DNA of 64,000 bases from Macrolepiota albuminosa (GCA_027475525.1 JAMWFC010000036.1:248001-312000); one strand, 5' to 3'; counted from the stretch's first letter, positions 1 through 12,239 are shown. The notes: a model not told the origin generated them from the sequence alone. Numbers and translations: made by a program.

Positions 1-468
1 ATATATTAATTAGTATCATTTGATGCATTAAAATGACTGTATAGGCTGTTTGCCTTTAGCTTTCAAGCTTAAATCATACTGTGCTGTGACAAGATATGCA
101 ACCGAGCCCACTTGTGCAACTTCTATTTCTCAGCTCCATCGGCGTACTTTTTGAGAACTATAAAAATCTCATATATGTATAGAGTCTATATGAAGATGTT
201 GCTATAGATATTTCAAAGAATTCTTTGGTTGTTGAGCTTTAATAAATCTGATAATGCTTGAAAAATCTGATTTTGTGACCACCTCATCATCAGTGAAATG
301 ATTCTTGATAAACTATTGTACTTTTTACATGATAACATTGCTTAATATATTCAATACAGCTCAAATCTAATTTTTCAAAGCTATATGTATCCTGAAAAGG
401 CTTTGATGAGAGAGATTTGTGTGGGAGCATAATATTCTCAATAAGATTGAAGCTCCACATACAGCCTG

Positions 469-2338
469 GTGGCAATGCCTAATTTGATAGTCTGCCCAAA
501 CAACAGTTTTCAAGTCCTCAACACAATGACATGTGCAGCAACCCACTATAACTCTCTGAGCAATTTTACAGAGAAACTCATTCAAGAGGCTTTTAAAGAT
601 CTGAAAAATAGAGTATTTTATATAGTGGAAAATGCTGCAAGCTATTACAAAGTCTACAAAAGTACACTCTGGTGTCGACACAATGGGTTAACATTACTAA
701 AGAAGAAAGCCCACAGTGGCCAAATGCTCCTCACATCTGCACAAGAAAATGCCTTGGTTGAATAAATCAAATATCTTAGTACCACAAGCCACTCTGTAAG
801 CCACAAGACCCTGAGCCTGAAGGTTGAAGCTATGCTTCCAGAGAATAAGAAGCATCCAATATCAAAAAAATGGATACGTCGATTCCTCCAATGCCATTCT
901 GACATCAAATTGGCTCATAGTAGTGGCCTGGACTCAAAATATGCACAAGCCTTCAACTATACAACTCTTTACCATTATTTTCAGCAGCTATGTGAACATA
1001 TAAAAAAACACAACATACCTTGGGAAAATGTCTACAATATAGATAAAAACGATGTCCAGATAGGTAGTAGTCGCAAAGGAAAGGCTAAAAAGTTTCTCTT
1101 TGACTTCATGGACAAGTTTCAATACAGGCTGAAGAGTGACAATCTTCAGCTTGTTACATATTGAAACTGTATGTGCAGATGATACTTGCACCATTAAACT
1201 ATATTTCGTGTTTTCAAAATAGCAGAGTATATTTACAGAGTAGTTTAAGGAGCCTGAAGTACTGTGCATGAGAAGTTAATATTTCATTAAATGTGTTGAC
1301 TCATAAATGTTGCTAGGATTGCAACGTCTGAGAATGGATAGACAGATAATAAGATAGGGCACCAGTGGTTGAAAAGATAATTTATTCCAAAAGCTACAGA
1401 GAGAAACAAGTCAGGAAAACCTATCCTTTTAATCTATGATGGACATGGATCACATACCCTACTCAAAATCATAGAATTTGCTCTCAAGAACAATGTCCAC
1501 CTATTTTGCCTTCCACTTCATACTACACATAGGCTGCAGCCTCTAGATGTTGGAGTCTTTTCACCATTTTCAACTGCCTGGTCTAATCATTGCATAATAA
1601 TACTTGAAGAGAGAGGAGAAGATATGGAACTTCAAGATATTGTAAAGGAGTATATGATGGCACAAAATGAGTTCTTCAAAAGTAAAACCATCAAATGTGC
1701 CTGGTGTAATGCAGGTATCAATCCAGAACAAACCAATGCTTAATGAGTCAGATATTTATTTAGGAATTTTTAAAGAAAGTGATTTCGCATCAAGTTATTC
1801 AACTTCCATCAAATCACAAGAAATCTAGGCAAAAACTCAGCTTCCTTGAGCACCAGATGCATCTTTCAATGAGTTTATTCCTGCCAATGGACCAACATAC
1901 ACCATTGACTCTAACAGTAGTAACAGTGATGATAATGGTTATGATAAATTAAATTCAAGTACAGAAGACAACAAGAAAGTGCATGCCAATAATGAAAGTG
2001 GACAACAGGATGAAGAAGACAAAAGGACAGAGGATAAGGAGAGTGACGTGGAGGAAGAGCAAAGTGGGTTAGAAGAAAGCCTGGAAGAGCATCAAAAAAG
2101 CATTGCAACATGTGCCAAAATACCTGCACATCATACATCAAAATATCAGCCTGAAACATTACCTATGTGCTTGCCATGCTTATTATTGACGCTAACAACA
2201 TCTACATCACTCCAACACACACAATTTATGACTCAGTCCCTTTCTTCTCCAGCCTCCTCTACACCTGTCAGGCCAAGTCTGTCTTCTGAAAAGCAATATA
2301 TCAATCTTGAAAGTCGTGTTGCAGCATTTGAGACTTAG
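469..2338 (+). pseudogene. pogo-type DDE transposase with CENP-B-like N-terminus, inactivated
   Basis: Open segments at 469-765, 832-1164 and about 1420-1743 read as successive parts of a pogo transposase. The first has the psq-like helix-turn-helix look (ATHYN, STLWCR). The second is the CENP-B-type HTH region followed by PWENVYNIDKNDVQIG at the entry to the DDE domain. The third contains YDGHGSH and LPLHTTHRLQPLDVGVF, the hallmark of the DDE_1 endonuclease around its second acidic residue. A low-complexity acidic tail lies at 1979-2338. Several in-frame stops (for example the TAA after ALVE near 763) and frameshifts separate the parts, so no functional protein is expected. Confidence 0.8.
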
Positions 2339-3378
2339 CTCAAGCTAGTTCAAGATCAGTGTGACTCTGCAGAACTTCAGATTGTATATTGTAACCATGA
2401 AAATGCTCTACTCCACTGTCAAATTCATTTATGCACAGAAAAATTGAAGCAAGAACAATGAATCAATACATCTGCCTGAATGATAACATCAGAGGAGGGG
2501 CTAGCAGAGGTGAGGAAAGAGTGGGCAGTTCAGAAGGAGAAGGACAGACAGAAGGCAGAAAAAAAGGCCAAGAAAGATGCAGTGGATAAGAAAAACTTGA
2601 TTTGTTGAGCCACAATGGGTATACAGATGCTCTTTTCTGGTACAATTAGAGGCCAGAATAAGACAGCACTTCAAGATCTTGCCTTGGTTCTTGGTTTATC
2701 TATAAATGGCACAAAGGCTGACTTACAGGATTGTATTGAGGCTGAGTTCACTGAGAATGAAGATTTAAAGAATAAACCACAATTTGTTGGTTTATTTTGT
2801 TGCAAACACACTGCTCCTGAAGATTCAAGTCTGAGTCATGGCACACCACTACAACATTATCAACTTAACTTGTCCAATACTCCTTCTTCATCTGATTTCC
2901 ATCCAATTCATTCCTCTGTGACTTCGACTCAAATTAATCTCATTTCTGTTGATTATCATGCTCAGGATCTGAGTCTACAGGCTGGTCCTTTGACACATCA
3001 GAAACTTTATTCCTACTCCATAGATAGAACATATTATACTAATACATACTATTATAACTTTTCTCAGTAATATATCTCAATTTAAAAAGCCAAACAAACC
3101 TTATTGTGAGCCTTTGCATGAATGAGCTGATTGTGAGTGGAGTCAGGATTTCAGATGTGACCATGCATGACCAGCAGTTGCATATCTACGTACTTTTGGT
3201 ATATCATGCTTGGCTATTGGCTGATGAAGTTTCTTTTCAAGTTTTTTGCAAATAAAAAATGTAGACATTGAGATTGGATGTTCTTCTAGTTGATACAAAA
3301 AAATAAAGGTCATAGGCTGAAGAGACGGAGCTACAGAAAATTATTTGTTCAAAAGTTGCATATCTTGTCATGGCACAG
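2339..3378 (+). other. 3' part of the pogo-like element with one unassigned reading frame
   Basis: The open frame at 2615-3070 (151 codons) follows a Glu/Lys-rich stretch (2480-2600) in the same direction. The peptide begins with a helix-like segment (LQDLALVLGLSINGTKADLQ) that resembles a SAP-type DNA-binding motif often found in basidiomycete transposon ORFs. The rest is Ser/Thr-rich. It could be the C-terminal end of the transposase ORF, displaced by a stop, or an accessory ORF. The region ends in the right terminal inverted repeat. Confidence 0.35.
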
Positions 3379-3380
3379 TA

Positions 3381-4252
3381 TTAGTTCTGATAATAGTATT
3401 GACTGAGTTGATGAATCGGATACGCAGTCGAACGAGTTAGAAGTGGAGGGTAAGAGTGGAGGTCGTGTAAGATAGTAGAGAGGGTATATGCGTTATGAGC
3501 GTAAAGCGTCGTTTGCCGTAGTGAGACAGAAAAATGTAGTCCAGCGTTCGATAAGAACTAGTTGGAATACCAGAGAACTCAAAAGTAAAGGAGACTAAAG
3601 CAAGAAAAGTAAAGCGTCAGAAACAACAAACTAGATGGCGGGTAGGACCCAAAGAATCAAGTTGCCGGTGAGCTGAAGCAGAAGCAGAGATGCTGAGCTG
3701 ATCGATCAATAACAGAACAGAATCTGAACAAACGAGAATGAAGCCGAGACAGAGAAGCAAAGACACTGAGAACCCGAGAAGATCCAAGCACGCTGCCAAA
3801 GACAGCGAACACGTGACGTTTGACGTCAGATCAAACGTCTTCAAAGCCAGAAATATGCCAAATCAACAAGTCTCCAAGACTGAACCAGACGACGACAAGA
3901 CAATAAACGAGGCACGCAAAACAAGCAGAGCTCAACTCAGAAAATGTGGAGTACAAAAACCTGTCTATTGGTATGTTTTTCTCGCCTTTTATACGTATTA
4001 TACACATTCTTGGGATCGACGATTTATCCTCGGAACTCTCCAATATCGTTGATCCCTCCCGGATTTTGTTTTTGACTGCTGGTCGGTCTCATAATCCTCA
4101 AACTTTAATTTCTCCTCGCCCCAATCGTACTCCTGATTTCCCAATACAGTCGTACCTCCCTTATTGCAAGCCTACTTTGAATGTTACCTCTTTATTCCAC
4201 GTGCACTTGTCATCTTAGTAGTCGAATCCCATTTGCCTTTCACTCCTTCGTA
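3381..4252. other. No recognisable gene; probable remnant of the adjacent gypsy element
   Basis: This stretch keeps more CpG than the pogo element to its left. Short open frames on both strands (for example 3738-4052 plus and 3617-3844 minus) show no domain I recognise. Because the gypsy gag fragment at 4253-4803 reads leftward into it, it may be a diverged continuation of that element. Confidence 0.3.
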
Positions 4253-4890
4253 TCAGCCCAATTTTATCAACAGTCTGAGGTCGTTCTCTGTAATTCGTCT
4301 AGGCGGCTGCGTCAACAGAACTGACAGTTGTTTGAACTGCCTATAATACTCTCCAACTTCATGCTTTGAGGTGATACTGCCTTCTAACCCATGCTTTGTC
4401 GTCCACGCCCAAAATGACTCCAAATTAACCACCGACTCCGAATCATTCATTCCGTACAAGTCGATCATCATCGTCCTCAACACAACCCAATCATCCGCTC
4501 CTAACTCTGGCATGTTCTCGATCACTCTCTTCACCTTCCTCGAACAATAACGATACACGTAGCCCGGCAACTGCGAATGAATTACCCTTGCCCTGTCCGC
4601 ATGCTGTTCTAACAAATCCAAAAAGTCCTGAACTCAGTTGCCATCGAAGTATGGTGCATGACAATCGTGTGGTGCAGGCATAGGCACCGCATTGTTACAA
4701 TCTCCATTTCCAACAGACGACTGAACACCAGAAGGAGACTGAACTCCAGCAGAAGTCTGCACACCGGTAGATGCCTGGCTCGACGATTCTGATCCTTCCT
4801 CCATTTTTCTCAACTCAAAACCTCTTTCGCCTTGTTATGTTGATTCCAACACGTCGATAAAAATCCCCTGTCTTGGTCACCAATCTGTAG
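4253..4890 (-). pseudogene. Ty3/gypsy-type Gag fragment with adjacent primer-binding-like site
   Basis: Reading leftward from an ATG near 4803, the frame gives a Ser/Gln-rich start, then DCHAPYFDG, then one TGA stop, then a 122-codon helical segment with WVVLRTMMIDLYG and YYRQFKQLSVLL. That layout (short linker, target-sequence segment, helical core with FW and YYRQF) is typical of fungal gypsy Gag. Upstream on the minus strand, CTACA followed by GATTGGTGACCAAGACAGG (about 4870-4889) looks like an LTR end plus primer-binding site. The LTR itself is cut off where the copia 5' LTR begins at 4909. Zinc knuckle and pol are absent. Confidence 0.6.
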
Positions 4891-4908
4891 ACGTAGGGTG
4901 GAGTACCT

Positions 4909-5185
4909 GGTTGTTTATCTCAGTTTTGTTTGTGTCACGTGCATCATAGCATATATTACAAGTTGTCACCTCTTTGCATCCTCAGTTGTTTTTCCTTTCC
5001 ATGGCAGACACTGATGGTATAAGTGGCTCCAAATCATTCTTATCCAGAATCATGATATTTATATTAACTTAAACTAGTATTATTTACCAATACTAGGTAT
5101 AATATACAGTTGTTCTTCCTTTTTGTGGCAGATACTGACAGTTATCATTTACTGATACTAGTGTCAACTTAGTTTCCAGCAGACA
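4909..5185 (+). repeat. copia 5' LTR
   Basis: It begins GGTTGTTTATCTCAGTTTTG and ends in GCAGACA, matching the split 3' LTR along its whole length with mostly C/T and G/A differences. It is uninterrupted across the point where the 3' LTR carries the Helentron-like insertion, so it shows the empty target site (about 5104-5110). The 3' copy has about 15 more bases at its start (TGTATTGACCGAGTA), suggesting slight truncation here. Confidence 0.75.
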
Positions 5186-5486
5186 GATTACGGGCATCCT
5201 TTTTAGGATTGTCTAGCTTGAACTATATTGCCCAGGACAACTCATTCAACCTTTATTGTCTCATTTACACTCTATGTGTCCTTTTTTTTTGTAGCATGAT
5301 TGTACTAGTCAATTGCCACAGTTCCAGGTTTTCTAACACTACACATTTTTGGCAATAGCTAACTCAACTAGTCATTGCTGGCCCTTGAATGCTCGGGTAC
5401 ATCCTCTACTCTCTGGTTTAGAATATATAGTGCCAATGCAAGGTCATCCTCCCTAGTCTTGCTTTGTTCATGAACCTGCATCTTAT

Positions 5487-6770
5487 TTGTTTTCCAATAT
5501 ATTTCCTTCAACAGATATATTGGTTGCTGATGATTCAAATTGTTTTTTGAAGATTCCACGTTTCATTCATACACATATATGTACTTCTTTACTTTTTTCT
5601 TTTAATTATGTCAATCCAAATTTACCTGTACTCAATTCACATTTCACCGGTATGGTGCATGCTCTGATACCCCAGCTTCCTCCTTGTCCTCCTCCCAGTA
5701 CTGGTACTACTCCTGGTCCTCTGCTACCTACATCTCAGGCTTCTTCTATTCCTAATGATCCTGTGCATTGTCCACCTTTTCAAATTTACATTCCTCGCTC
5801 TTCTTTTCAGAATCAACATATACTGAGTACTCCAGTGTATCAACCAATTTGTTGTTCCACATCTGTATCTTTAACTCCTCCTGTTCCTTTTTCATTTATT
5901 ATTCCTCCTTATCATACAACACCAGCTTTTTCTCCTCCTCTTTCTCAATCACCTGTTCAGCTTCCTCAGCCTCTCAATCCTTTCCCTCAACAACATTTTC
6001 ACCCACCACTGCATTGTTACAATCTTAATCCAAATCATTTCCCTGTTACACAGCATCATTGAGTTTTTGAACCTTTTATTCCACCTCAGCATGATCAATT
6101 CCACCACCAACATAATTTTGTTCCTGTTGCTCCACCAATTAGAACTTTAAACACAACTTCTGAAAATATGAAACTTCCTCCACTTACCACCATTCCTTGC
6201 TTTAATGTGTCTGTAGACTGGAGACTATGGATTAATCCTATAATGGCACTAATCAATCACTTAGGTCTCAATGAATATGTTTGTCTCCTTCCACCTCCTG
6301 GAGCACCTTTCAATCCAACCTGCAAAATCATGATCCCTCCTGCATACCCACCCCATGACACTGTTGATGCTGAGCATGAATATGAGATCTTCTGACAGAA
6401 CGACAATGTTTGCACCTACATCCTAACAGAGAAACTGTCTGCAGAAATTCACAGTTGTCTTCTTCCAGCTTGTGGAGGCCCATACAACTTCTCTGTTCAG
6501 ACGACATGAGATGTATTGACTTGGTTGCGGAAATAATACAGTGTGGGAAGTGCTTCATCAGCACAAAAAATCAAAGATTTGATTCTTTTTCTTATATGCA
6601 TACTGACTGCTATTCCCACCTATATCCAACAATGGTACATTGCTGTCAACCAACTCTCAGTCATAGCATGGGACTTCACACTATACAAGAAAGTGCAAAA
6701 GTTCATTGATGGTATTCTAAATCTGCATTCCTACACTCCGTTACAAGAGGAAGTCCATAGATCTTGAGAT
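5487..6770 (+). pseudogene. copia Gag region, decayed
   Basis: The frame from 5487 to 6062 is a Pro/Ser/Gln-rich leader. After a TGA stop at about 6061 (HH-stop-VF) the frame continues from about 6168 with LPPLTTIPCFNVSVDWRLWI and INHLGLNEYVCLLPPP. This resembles the start of a copia Gag/UBN2 domain, where the target sequence is bound as a short helix bundle. Further stops follow. No zinc knuckle was seen downstream, so this part is either lost or too degenerate to recognise. Confidence 0.5.
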
Positions 6771-7149
6771 GCAGGACCTGGAGGAACACTTGACTTCTGA
6801 ATGCATCCTCGACATTGATTTTGAAGTTTGCCATCATCAAGCAGCTTCACAGCATCACACACCAAAAACTATGAATATATTGTCTCAGACACTGAACACC
6901 ACTACCTCTACACTAAATTCTTCTTGTCCTATTGATATCTCATTGGAGACTCCACAAAAACAACCAACAACAACAGACACCAACAAGAATTTTTTGACTC
7001 ATGCTAGGGTGCAGTCTCCAATGATCCTGTCATAGAACCTATTGCTTTTCCAATCTCTGATGTTAATGATGATACTACACCTGTATTATCGAAAGTTATC
7101 GAAGAAGAGAATGACATCAATTTGACCTCTTATGACCTGGACTGAGACT

Positions 7150-8600
7150 ACTCTAGCCATACTTCTGTGTATCATTCCTTTATTGGCACAGCCAACATAG
7201 CACTACTAGCAGACATCAACCTCAGATTCAACTCTATCCTTGATTTGGGATGTACTACACACATTATTTGAGACAAGAGATATTTTTGGACATACAATAC
7301 CAATCTTGCAACACCTGTTGGTACAGCAAATTGTAGCATTCTTTTGACTCTTGCCAAAGGTGAAGTTTGTTTTTGAACTCACATAGATGGCAAGGACGTT
7401 GTACTCCACCTCCAAGAATGTCTTCATGCTCCTGACGTACCAATCAATCTCATTTCTGTTGGTGCTTTGGCAGAATACAATATGAGCCTTCTTTTTGAAT
7501 GAGATTCCACTTTCATTTTCTTTCCATCCACTGTTGAATCGCTCTGTGATAAGCCTATACAAGCCATTGTTCACAATAGACTATTTTTTCTTTATTGCAA
7601 TATCATATTACTGAATATAAAGGATATTGCCATGGTGACATCAGATGTCTCTTTTTCATGCATCTTACTGACTCCAAATCTCTGGCATTGGAGATTAGGC
7701 CACTCTAGTTGAGATACAATGTGAGCTGTTTTGACAAAGAACTATACATTGGAAACTGAGTATACCAGACCTTTTGATGATGACCACTGTATTCCATGTA
7801 TTATAGGGAAGCAACTGGCACACCCATATGACCATTTTCACAAATGGGCAACATGACCATGCAAATTAATCCACATGGATTCCTATGGACTATTTTCTAT
7901 TCAATTTGCGAAAGAAAAATTGAATCATTTTCATACAATACTCAATGATCATTTAAATTTTGGTAGTACTGCCCTGATAACAACTAAAGATAAAGCTTGC
8001 AAACATTTTAAACATGTCATGAACTAATGAGAACTCAAATCTGGCAATAAAGTTTGAACAGTCCAATGTGATGGCATGAAGGAACTTGTACAAGGTACTC
8101 TCTGAAATTTTATTGATGAAAAAGGGATTGTTCTTCAATTTACTGCGCCATATGCTCATCAACAGAATGGGAAGGCTGAACAATATATTAGGATCCTTGA
8201 GGAAACTGCACAAACTTTGATGGCTGAATCTGGTCTTCCAATGTCTTTCTTGGACAATGCAATTCTTACAGCACAATATCTTTGAAATCGCCTTCCAATG
8301 TCGACGCTTCCTGCTCTGATGACTCCTTACAAAGTCATGGAGAGAAAGAAACCAAATCTTTCACATCTTTGCATATGGAGTTGTCAGTGTTTTGTTCTAC
8401 ATCCTTCAGAAACATGTAGAAAAAGAGATACTTGTTGTTTTAAGGCAATCTTCATAGGTTATGATGAAGAACAATTGGGCTGGAGGGTTTGTGACCTCCA
8501 TGGCAAATATTTCTTCTCACATAATGTAATTTTTAATGAAAATATTCGAGGATGCCTTAAACCACATTCAATATGGGCCAGATCTCCATTTCCTACTCAC
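7150..8600 (+). pseudogene. copia protease and integrase, decayed
   Basis: The protease segment around 7200-7480 shows ILDLGCTTHI (family D-S/T-G-A active site, here with Leu at the second position) and HAPDVPINLISVGAL. Next comes the GAG-pre-integrase LWHWRLGHSS at about 7678. The integrase core follows with LIHMDSYGLFSI (first Asp, near 7870), TVQCDGMKEL (second Asp, near 8065) and NGKAEQ near 8170 carrying the Glu. Stops at 7710-7712, 7722-7724 and 8283-8285 are all TGA where family members have Arg, pointing to CGA decay. Confidence 0.8.
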
Positions 8601-9035
8601 TTTATTTCAGATACTCCTGATAATTCACCTCAAAATCAACCATCATCTACCTTGTTTAATAATATTTTACATTCTCCTCAACCTTGCTCACCCATAATTC
8701 AATCAAATCCTTCTATTTCACCCCCAGTTCCTGCAGTTCCATTGCAACCATCTGATCCCATTAACATGCAACCACATTGGAATATTATCCCTATCACTGC
8801 CAGGAAGATGTTTTTTGAAGATATTACACAACAGAACAAACATCTTACTCAACTTTGTGCTAATCAACAGGCTCATATTGAACCACATCAAGCTTTATTA
8901 GCCATTCTGGACTTTGATGCTCTTTTAGCTACATCTATTTTTGGAGGGAATGATGATCTCATTTCACTCAGAGAATCTACTATGGCTAAATACAAAGCTT
9001 ATGCAACATATGATCTGGATCCAATCTGTTTCTGA
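8298..9035 (+). pseudogene. copia integrase C-terminus and linker
   Basis: This open stretch of 245 codons begins with TPYKVMERKKPNLSHLCIWS and has CFKAIFIGYDEEQLGWRV, the conserved integrase C-terminal segment of copia elements. It then runs through a Pro/Ser/Gln-rich linker (about 8610-8790) towards the reverse transcriptase. It is one of the longer undamaged pieces of this element. A TGA at 9033-9035 ends it. Confidence 0.75.
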
Positions 9036-9083
9036 AAATCCCAACAATTTGATATCTCTAAACCTCCAGAGAATTACTACAAA

Positions 9084-10216
9084 GTGGTACATCAACCTGA
9101 TGCCAACATCTGGCTCAACGCCATGAAACAGGAAATCAACAGCCTTATGACTTTACATGTCCTTGAACCTGCAAACTTGCCACTGGGATTTAAAGCACTT
9201 GAAGTCCAGTGGGTATTTGCAAATAAATATAATCCTGATGGTTTGATCATTTATGGACAAAAGAAAGCCCAACTTATAGCACAGGGTTTGAGTCAGAGAC
9301 CCAAAGACTATGGTTTGACCTATGCACCCATTGCCAAGATGACAAGTATTCAGATTACCATTGCCTATGCTGCACTTTTTGATTTCGAACTTTTCACATT
9401 TGACGTTAAGACCACCTTTTTGAATGCACCTCTATCACATGAGATCTATTGTAAGCAGATCCTAGGCTTCCCAGATTCTGATCCGAAGAAAGTAAATCAG
9501 ATTCTTTGTGCATTATACAGTCTCAAACAGGCATCCCATGAGTGGTACATTGTCCTATATGGTATGCTCAAATTCTTGGGATTAACTCAATGTGAAGCAG
9601 ATCACAGTGTTTTCTTTGGACATTTCTCATCTCCCCCACACCATTCCATTCCTCCTCTTTCTGACAATACTGATCTCTTCATCATCATCTGCATTCATGT
9701 TGATGATGGACTGAACATGACGAACTCAAAACCCCTTTACAATTGGATCATCACTGAGATAAATAAATTATTTATTGTAAAAGACTTGGGTCCTACCAAT
9801 CTTTATCTAGGTATACGCATCAACCATGACAGACCAAATAGAAAAGTATGGTTTTCACAGAAAGGTACATCCTGGATCTCTTATCAATGTACAGTCTACT
9901 TGATGCAACTCCCCTGTCGCTGCCACTACATGGCAACCTCCACGACCTTCTTAAACCACTCAATAATGCCATTCCCAAAATCCCAGATGATGAAATTACG
10001 ACTCACTTTCAACATCTAGTTGGGTTGATCCTCTACTTAAGCCTCTGTACAAGACCAGATCTGGCCTTCACAGTGATGGCTTTAGGACAGTATAATACGA
10101 ACCCAATGAGATCTCACTTTCTTGCAGCAAAATGTGTTCTCCATTACATATCTGGGACTCGGGACTTTGCCCTCAAATACAATTTTGATCATCCATCGCT
10201 AAATCCTCCTGCATGA
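9084..10216 (+). pseudogene. copia reverse transcriptase (RVT_2), frameshifted
   Basis: The first 311-codon frame contains ANIWLNAMKQEI, VFANKYNPDG, QGLSQRPKDYGLTYAP, FTFDVKTTFLNAPL and the catalytic box CIHVDDGL near 9690-9713, with the two Asp residues intact. A frameshift near 9850-9870 moves reading into the frame of 9848-10216, which carries the connection region YLSLCTRPDLAFTV and YISGTRDFALKY leading to RNase H. Normal copia reverse transcriptases have no break here, so the element cannot make a full polyprotein. Confidence 0.85.
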
Positions 10217-10229
10217 CTTCTCCTCTCTA

Positions 10230-10700
10230 ATGATTTTGGGGTTGTAGATGCCGATTGGGCATCTGACAAATCCACTTGTCATAGCATCTCAGGCTATGCT
10301 TTCTTCTTATACTCCAGTTTGGTATCATAGTCATCAACAAAGCAAAAAACAGTTGCTCTTTCTTCTACCAAAGCTGAGTATATGGCTATTTGCGATTTGG
10401 GAAGCTATAGCGATTAGGGTCTTCCTCACAATTCTCAATTTACTGGCTCCCCAACCTTTACCTATCTACTGTGACAACAAGAGTGCTCTCAACATTGCGA
10501 TTTTGGATTCAACCACATCTCGTTCAAAACACATTGACATTTGACATCATTTTATTCACAAACAACTCAAGACCGGGTCCTTCTCTACTTTGTGGATCCC
10601 CACTACCGACATGATTGCTGACATTCTCACTAAACCTTTACCAAAGGCTTTACATTACAAGTTTGTACCAGCCCTTGGACTTGTTTCTTGTCCTTCTTGA
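10230..10700 (+). pseudogene. copia RNase H and polyprotein end
   Basis: Across two frames the sequence reads DADWASDKSTCHSISGY, then VALSSTKAEYMAI with the conserved Glu, then TADILTKPL-like text near 10615-10640 (DMIADILTKPLPKALHYKF), the usual end of copia polyproteins. Frameshifts and stops occur between these motifs. The polypurine tract and 3' LTR follow within 50 bp. Confidence 0.8.
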
Positions 10701-10745
10701 ACACTTCTTTTTACAATATCACGTTTACTTCCTCACTGATGGGGT

Positions 10746-10957
10746 TGTATTGACCGAGTAGGTTGTTTATCTCAGTTTTGTCTGTGTCATGTGCATCATA
10801 GCATACATACGAGTTGTCGCCTCTTTGCACCCTTAGTTGTTCTTCCTTTCCGTGGCAGACACTGACGGTGTAAGTAGCTCCAAATCATTCTTACCCAGAG
10901 TCATGATACTTATGTTAACTTAAACTAGTATCATTTACCGATACCAGGTATAATATA
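10746..10957 (+). repeat. copia 3' LTR, left portion
   Basis: It starts TGTATTGACC directly after the polypurine tract and matches the 5' LTR up to AGGTATAATATA, where the Helentron-like element begins. The rest of this LTR resumes at 13524. Confidence 0.75.
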
Positions 10958-10970
10958 CTTGCTTGTATGG

Positions 10971-11001
10971 GCCGTTGCTAGCACAGCATGTCCGAGATCT
11001 A
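10971..11001 (-). other. Terminal hairpin and subterminal inverted repeat of the short Helentron-like copy
   Basis: The stem GCCGT/ACAGC with loop TGCTAGC lies at 10971-10987. It matches the giant copy at 18601-18617 except that the giant copy has ACGGC, giving a perfect stem. TCCGAGATCTA at 10991-11001 is the exact inverse of TAGATCTCGGA at 13513-13523. Confidence 0.65.
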
Positions 11002-11024
11002 TTTGTTGACATTGTTTCCATACA

Positions 11025-12172
11025 GGCCCCAGAAAGCTCCTGAGAAACCTTGTCCACAAAATAGTGGATTTGAGGCAAAATTTTGACCAAATGTAAGTCC
11101 CAACTTTGTGAATTTGAGGCCTCTGATCATGCAAACTTTGTCCATAATATTGTGGATTTGAGGCCCTGCTGGATGAAATTTTTAAGATTTTGACAACAAA
11201 ATTCTAAGCATTCAAGGCAATCTGATTTATGTATCAACTTGTTACATATGTAATAGCACAAAAAATTGCATCATTGCTCCAATAATCCTCATATTAGTAA
11301 TTTTCAGTATGCCTGATGAGGCAAAAACATGGGAAGCTCTCTTGCGTAGGGCATGAGGAAGGCAGCACATTTGCAATATTGAAATCAAGTCTTGCAGAGT
11401 ATCTCTACTCCTCTCTCTGATGCACTGCCACATCTGAGCCAGAGAAATGTGACTGCTGTCCATCCACTGCTATGTGAATCATACATTATCATGCAGACAG
11501 AATGGCATACCTATATCAGACAAGTTCTTGACATATATAAAAAGGGTGAGAGTTTGAGGTATGGCTCTGTTGATAGCTCAACTACACTGGAGAGCCTATC
11601 CTGGTTGTCACTTTGTGTCTATCTTCCTCTCAGGGTGGTGAGACATAATAATCATCCTCTCACTAATATTTACATGTTTTTTCAGAATGCTGGATCTACC
11701 AATTCTGATGAAGAAAGTGATGAGGATACAGACATTACCAGGCCTGAGTTCACATGTAGTATCAATGGAAAGAAGCTCCATCTCCATATGCATGCCCATG
11801 TTGACAACATCATCTTTAACCTTGCATGCCCTTGTTGGCAATGATGTAAAATTGAAACCTATTCTTGCCAAGGCACCTGTTCTGATCCAGGTGGTAAGCT
11901 ATTTAGTAATTAGAGATATGCTAGCTATAGCAAACCTATTCTTGCCAAGGCACCTGTTCTGATCCAGGTGGTAAGCTATTTAGTAATTAGAGATATGCTA
12001 GCTATAGCTCAGTTGCGTGATATTGGCACCAATGTTGTGCAAACAGAAAAAAAAAAAAAAAAGAGAATTTCCTTTTTAAGATATATGTTTTGCATGAATT
12101 GTCTGTTATTGTGGATTTGAGGCTGAGATATGGGAAATTTCTGAACAAGGTTTCTTGGGAGCTTCCCAGGGC
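11025..12172. mobile_element. hAT-like non-autonomous element nested in the short Helentron copy
   Basis: The sequence CCCCAGAAAGCTCCTGAGAA followed by ACCTTGTCC at 11029-11057 is mirrored, inverted, by GAACAAGGTTTCTTGGGAGC and TTCCCAGGG near 12143-12171. This gives terminal inverted repeats of about 31 bp with a few transitions. The flanks TTTCCATA and TTTTCATA could be an 8-bp target duplication with one C/T change, the size used by hAT elements. Short frames inside (for example 11392-11844 plus) show no transposase. Exact boundaries are uncertain by a few bases. Confidence 0.45.
11855..12008 (+). repeat. 77-bp exact tandem duplication (11855-11931 and 11932-12008)
   Basis: This copy lies in the hAT-like insert, away from any coding sequence, so it has no coding effect. 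It is one of the set discussed in the findings as assembly overlaps. Confidence 0.85.
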
Positions 12173-12239
12173 CTTTTCATACTGATATAGTCTACTGCTT
12201 ATATAAGCATCTGCACAGAGGATGCTGCTTACACAATTT

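Larger units (their letters stand above)
77..3380 (+). mobile_element. pogo/Fot1-like DNA transposon, complete but decayed
   Basis: The element is bounded by inverted repeats. The left end (79 onward) begins CTGTGCTGTGACAAGATATG. The right end, read on the minus strand from 3378, begins CTGTGCCATGACAAGATATG. Both are flanked by TA (77-78 and 3379-3380), the target duplication of Tc1/mariner-pogo elements. Similarity between the ends continues less perfectly for about 60 bp. The two bases that differ in the first 20 (TG on one side, CA on the other) are what an ancestral CG would give after deamination on opposite strands. The interior holds a broken CENP-B/DDE transposase and CpG is rare throughout, so this is an old inactive copy. 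Confidence 0.8.

Noticed and set aside
9848..10216. Separate small gene
   Set aside because: It is the frameshifted continuation of the copia reverse transcriptase.
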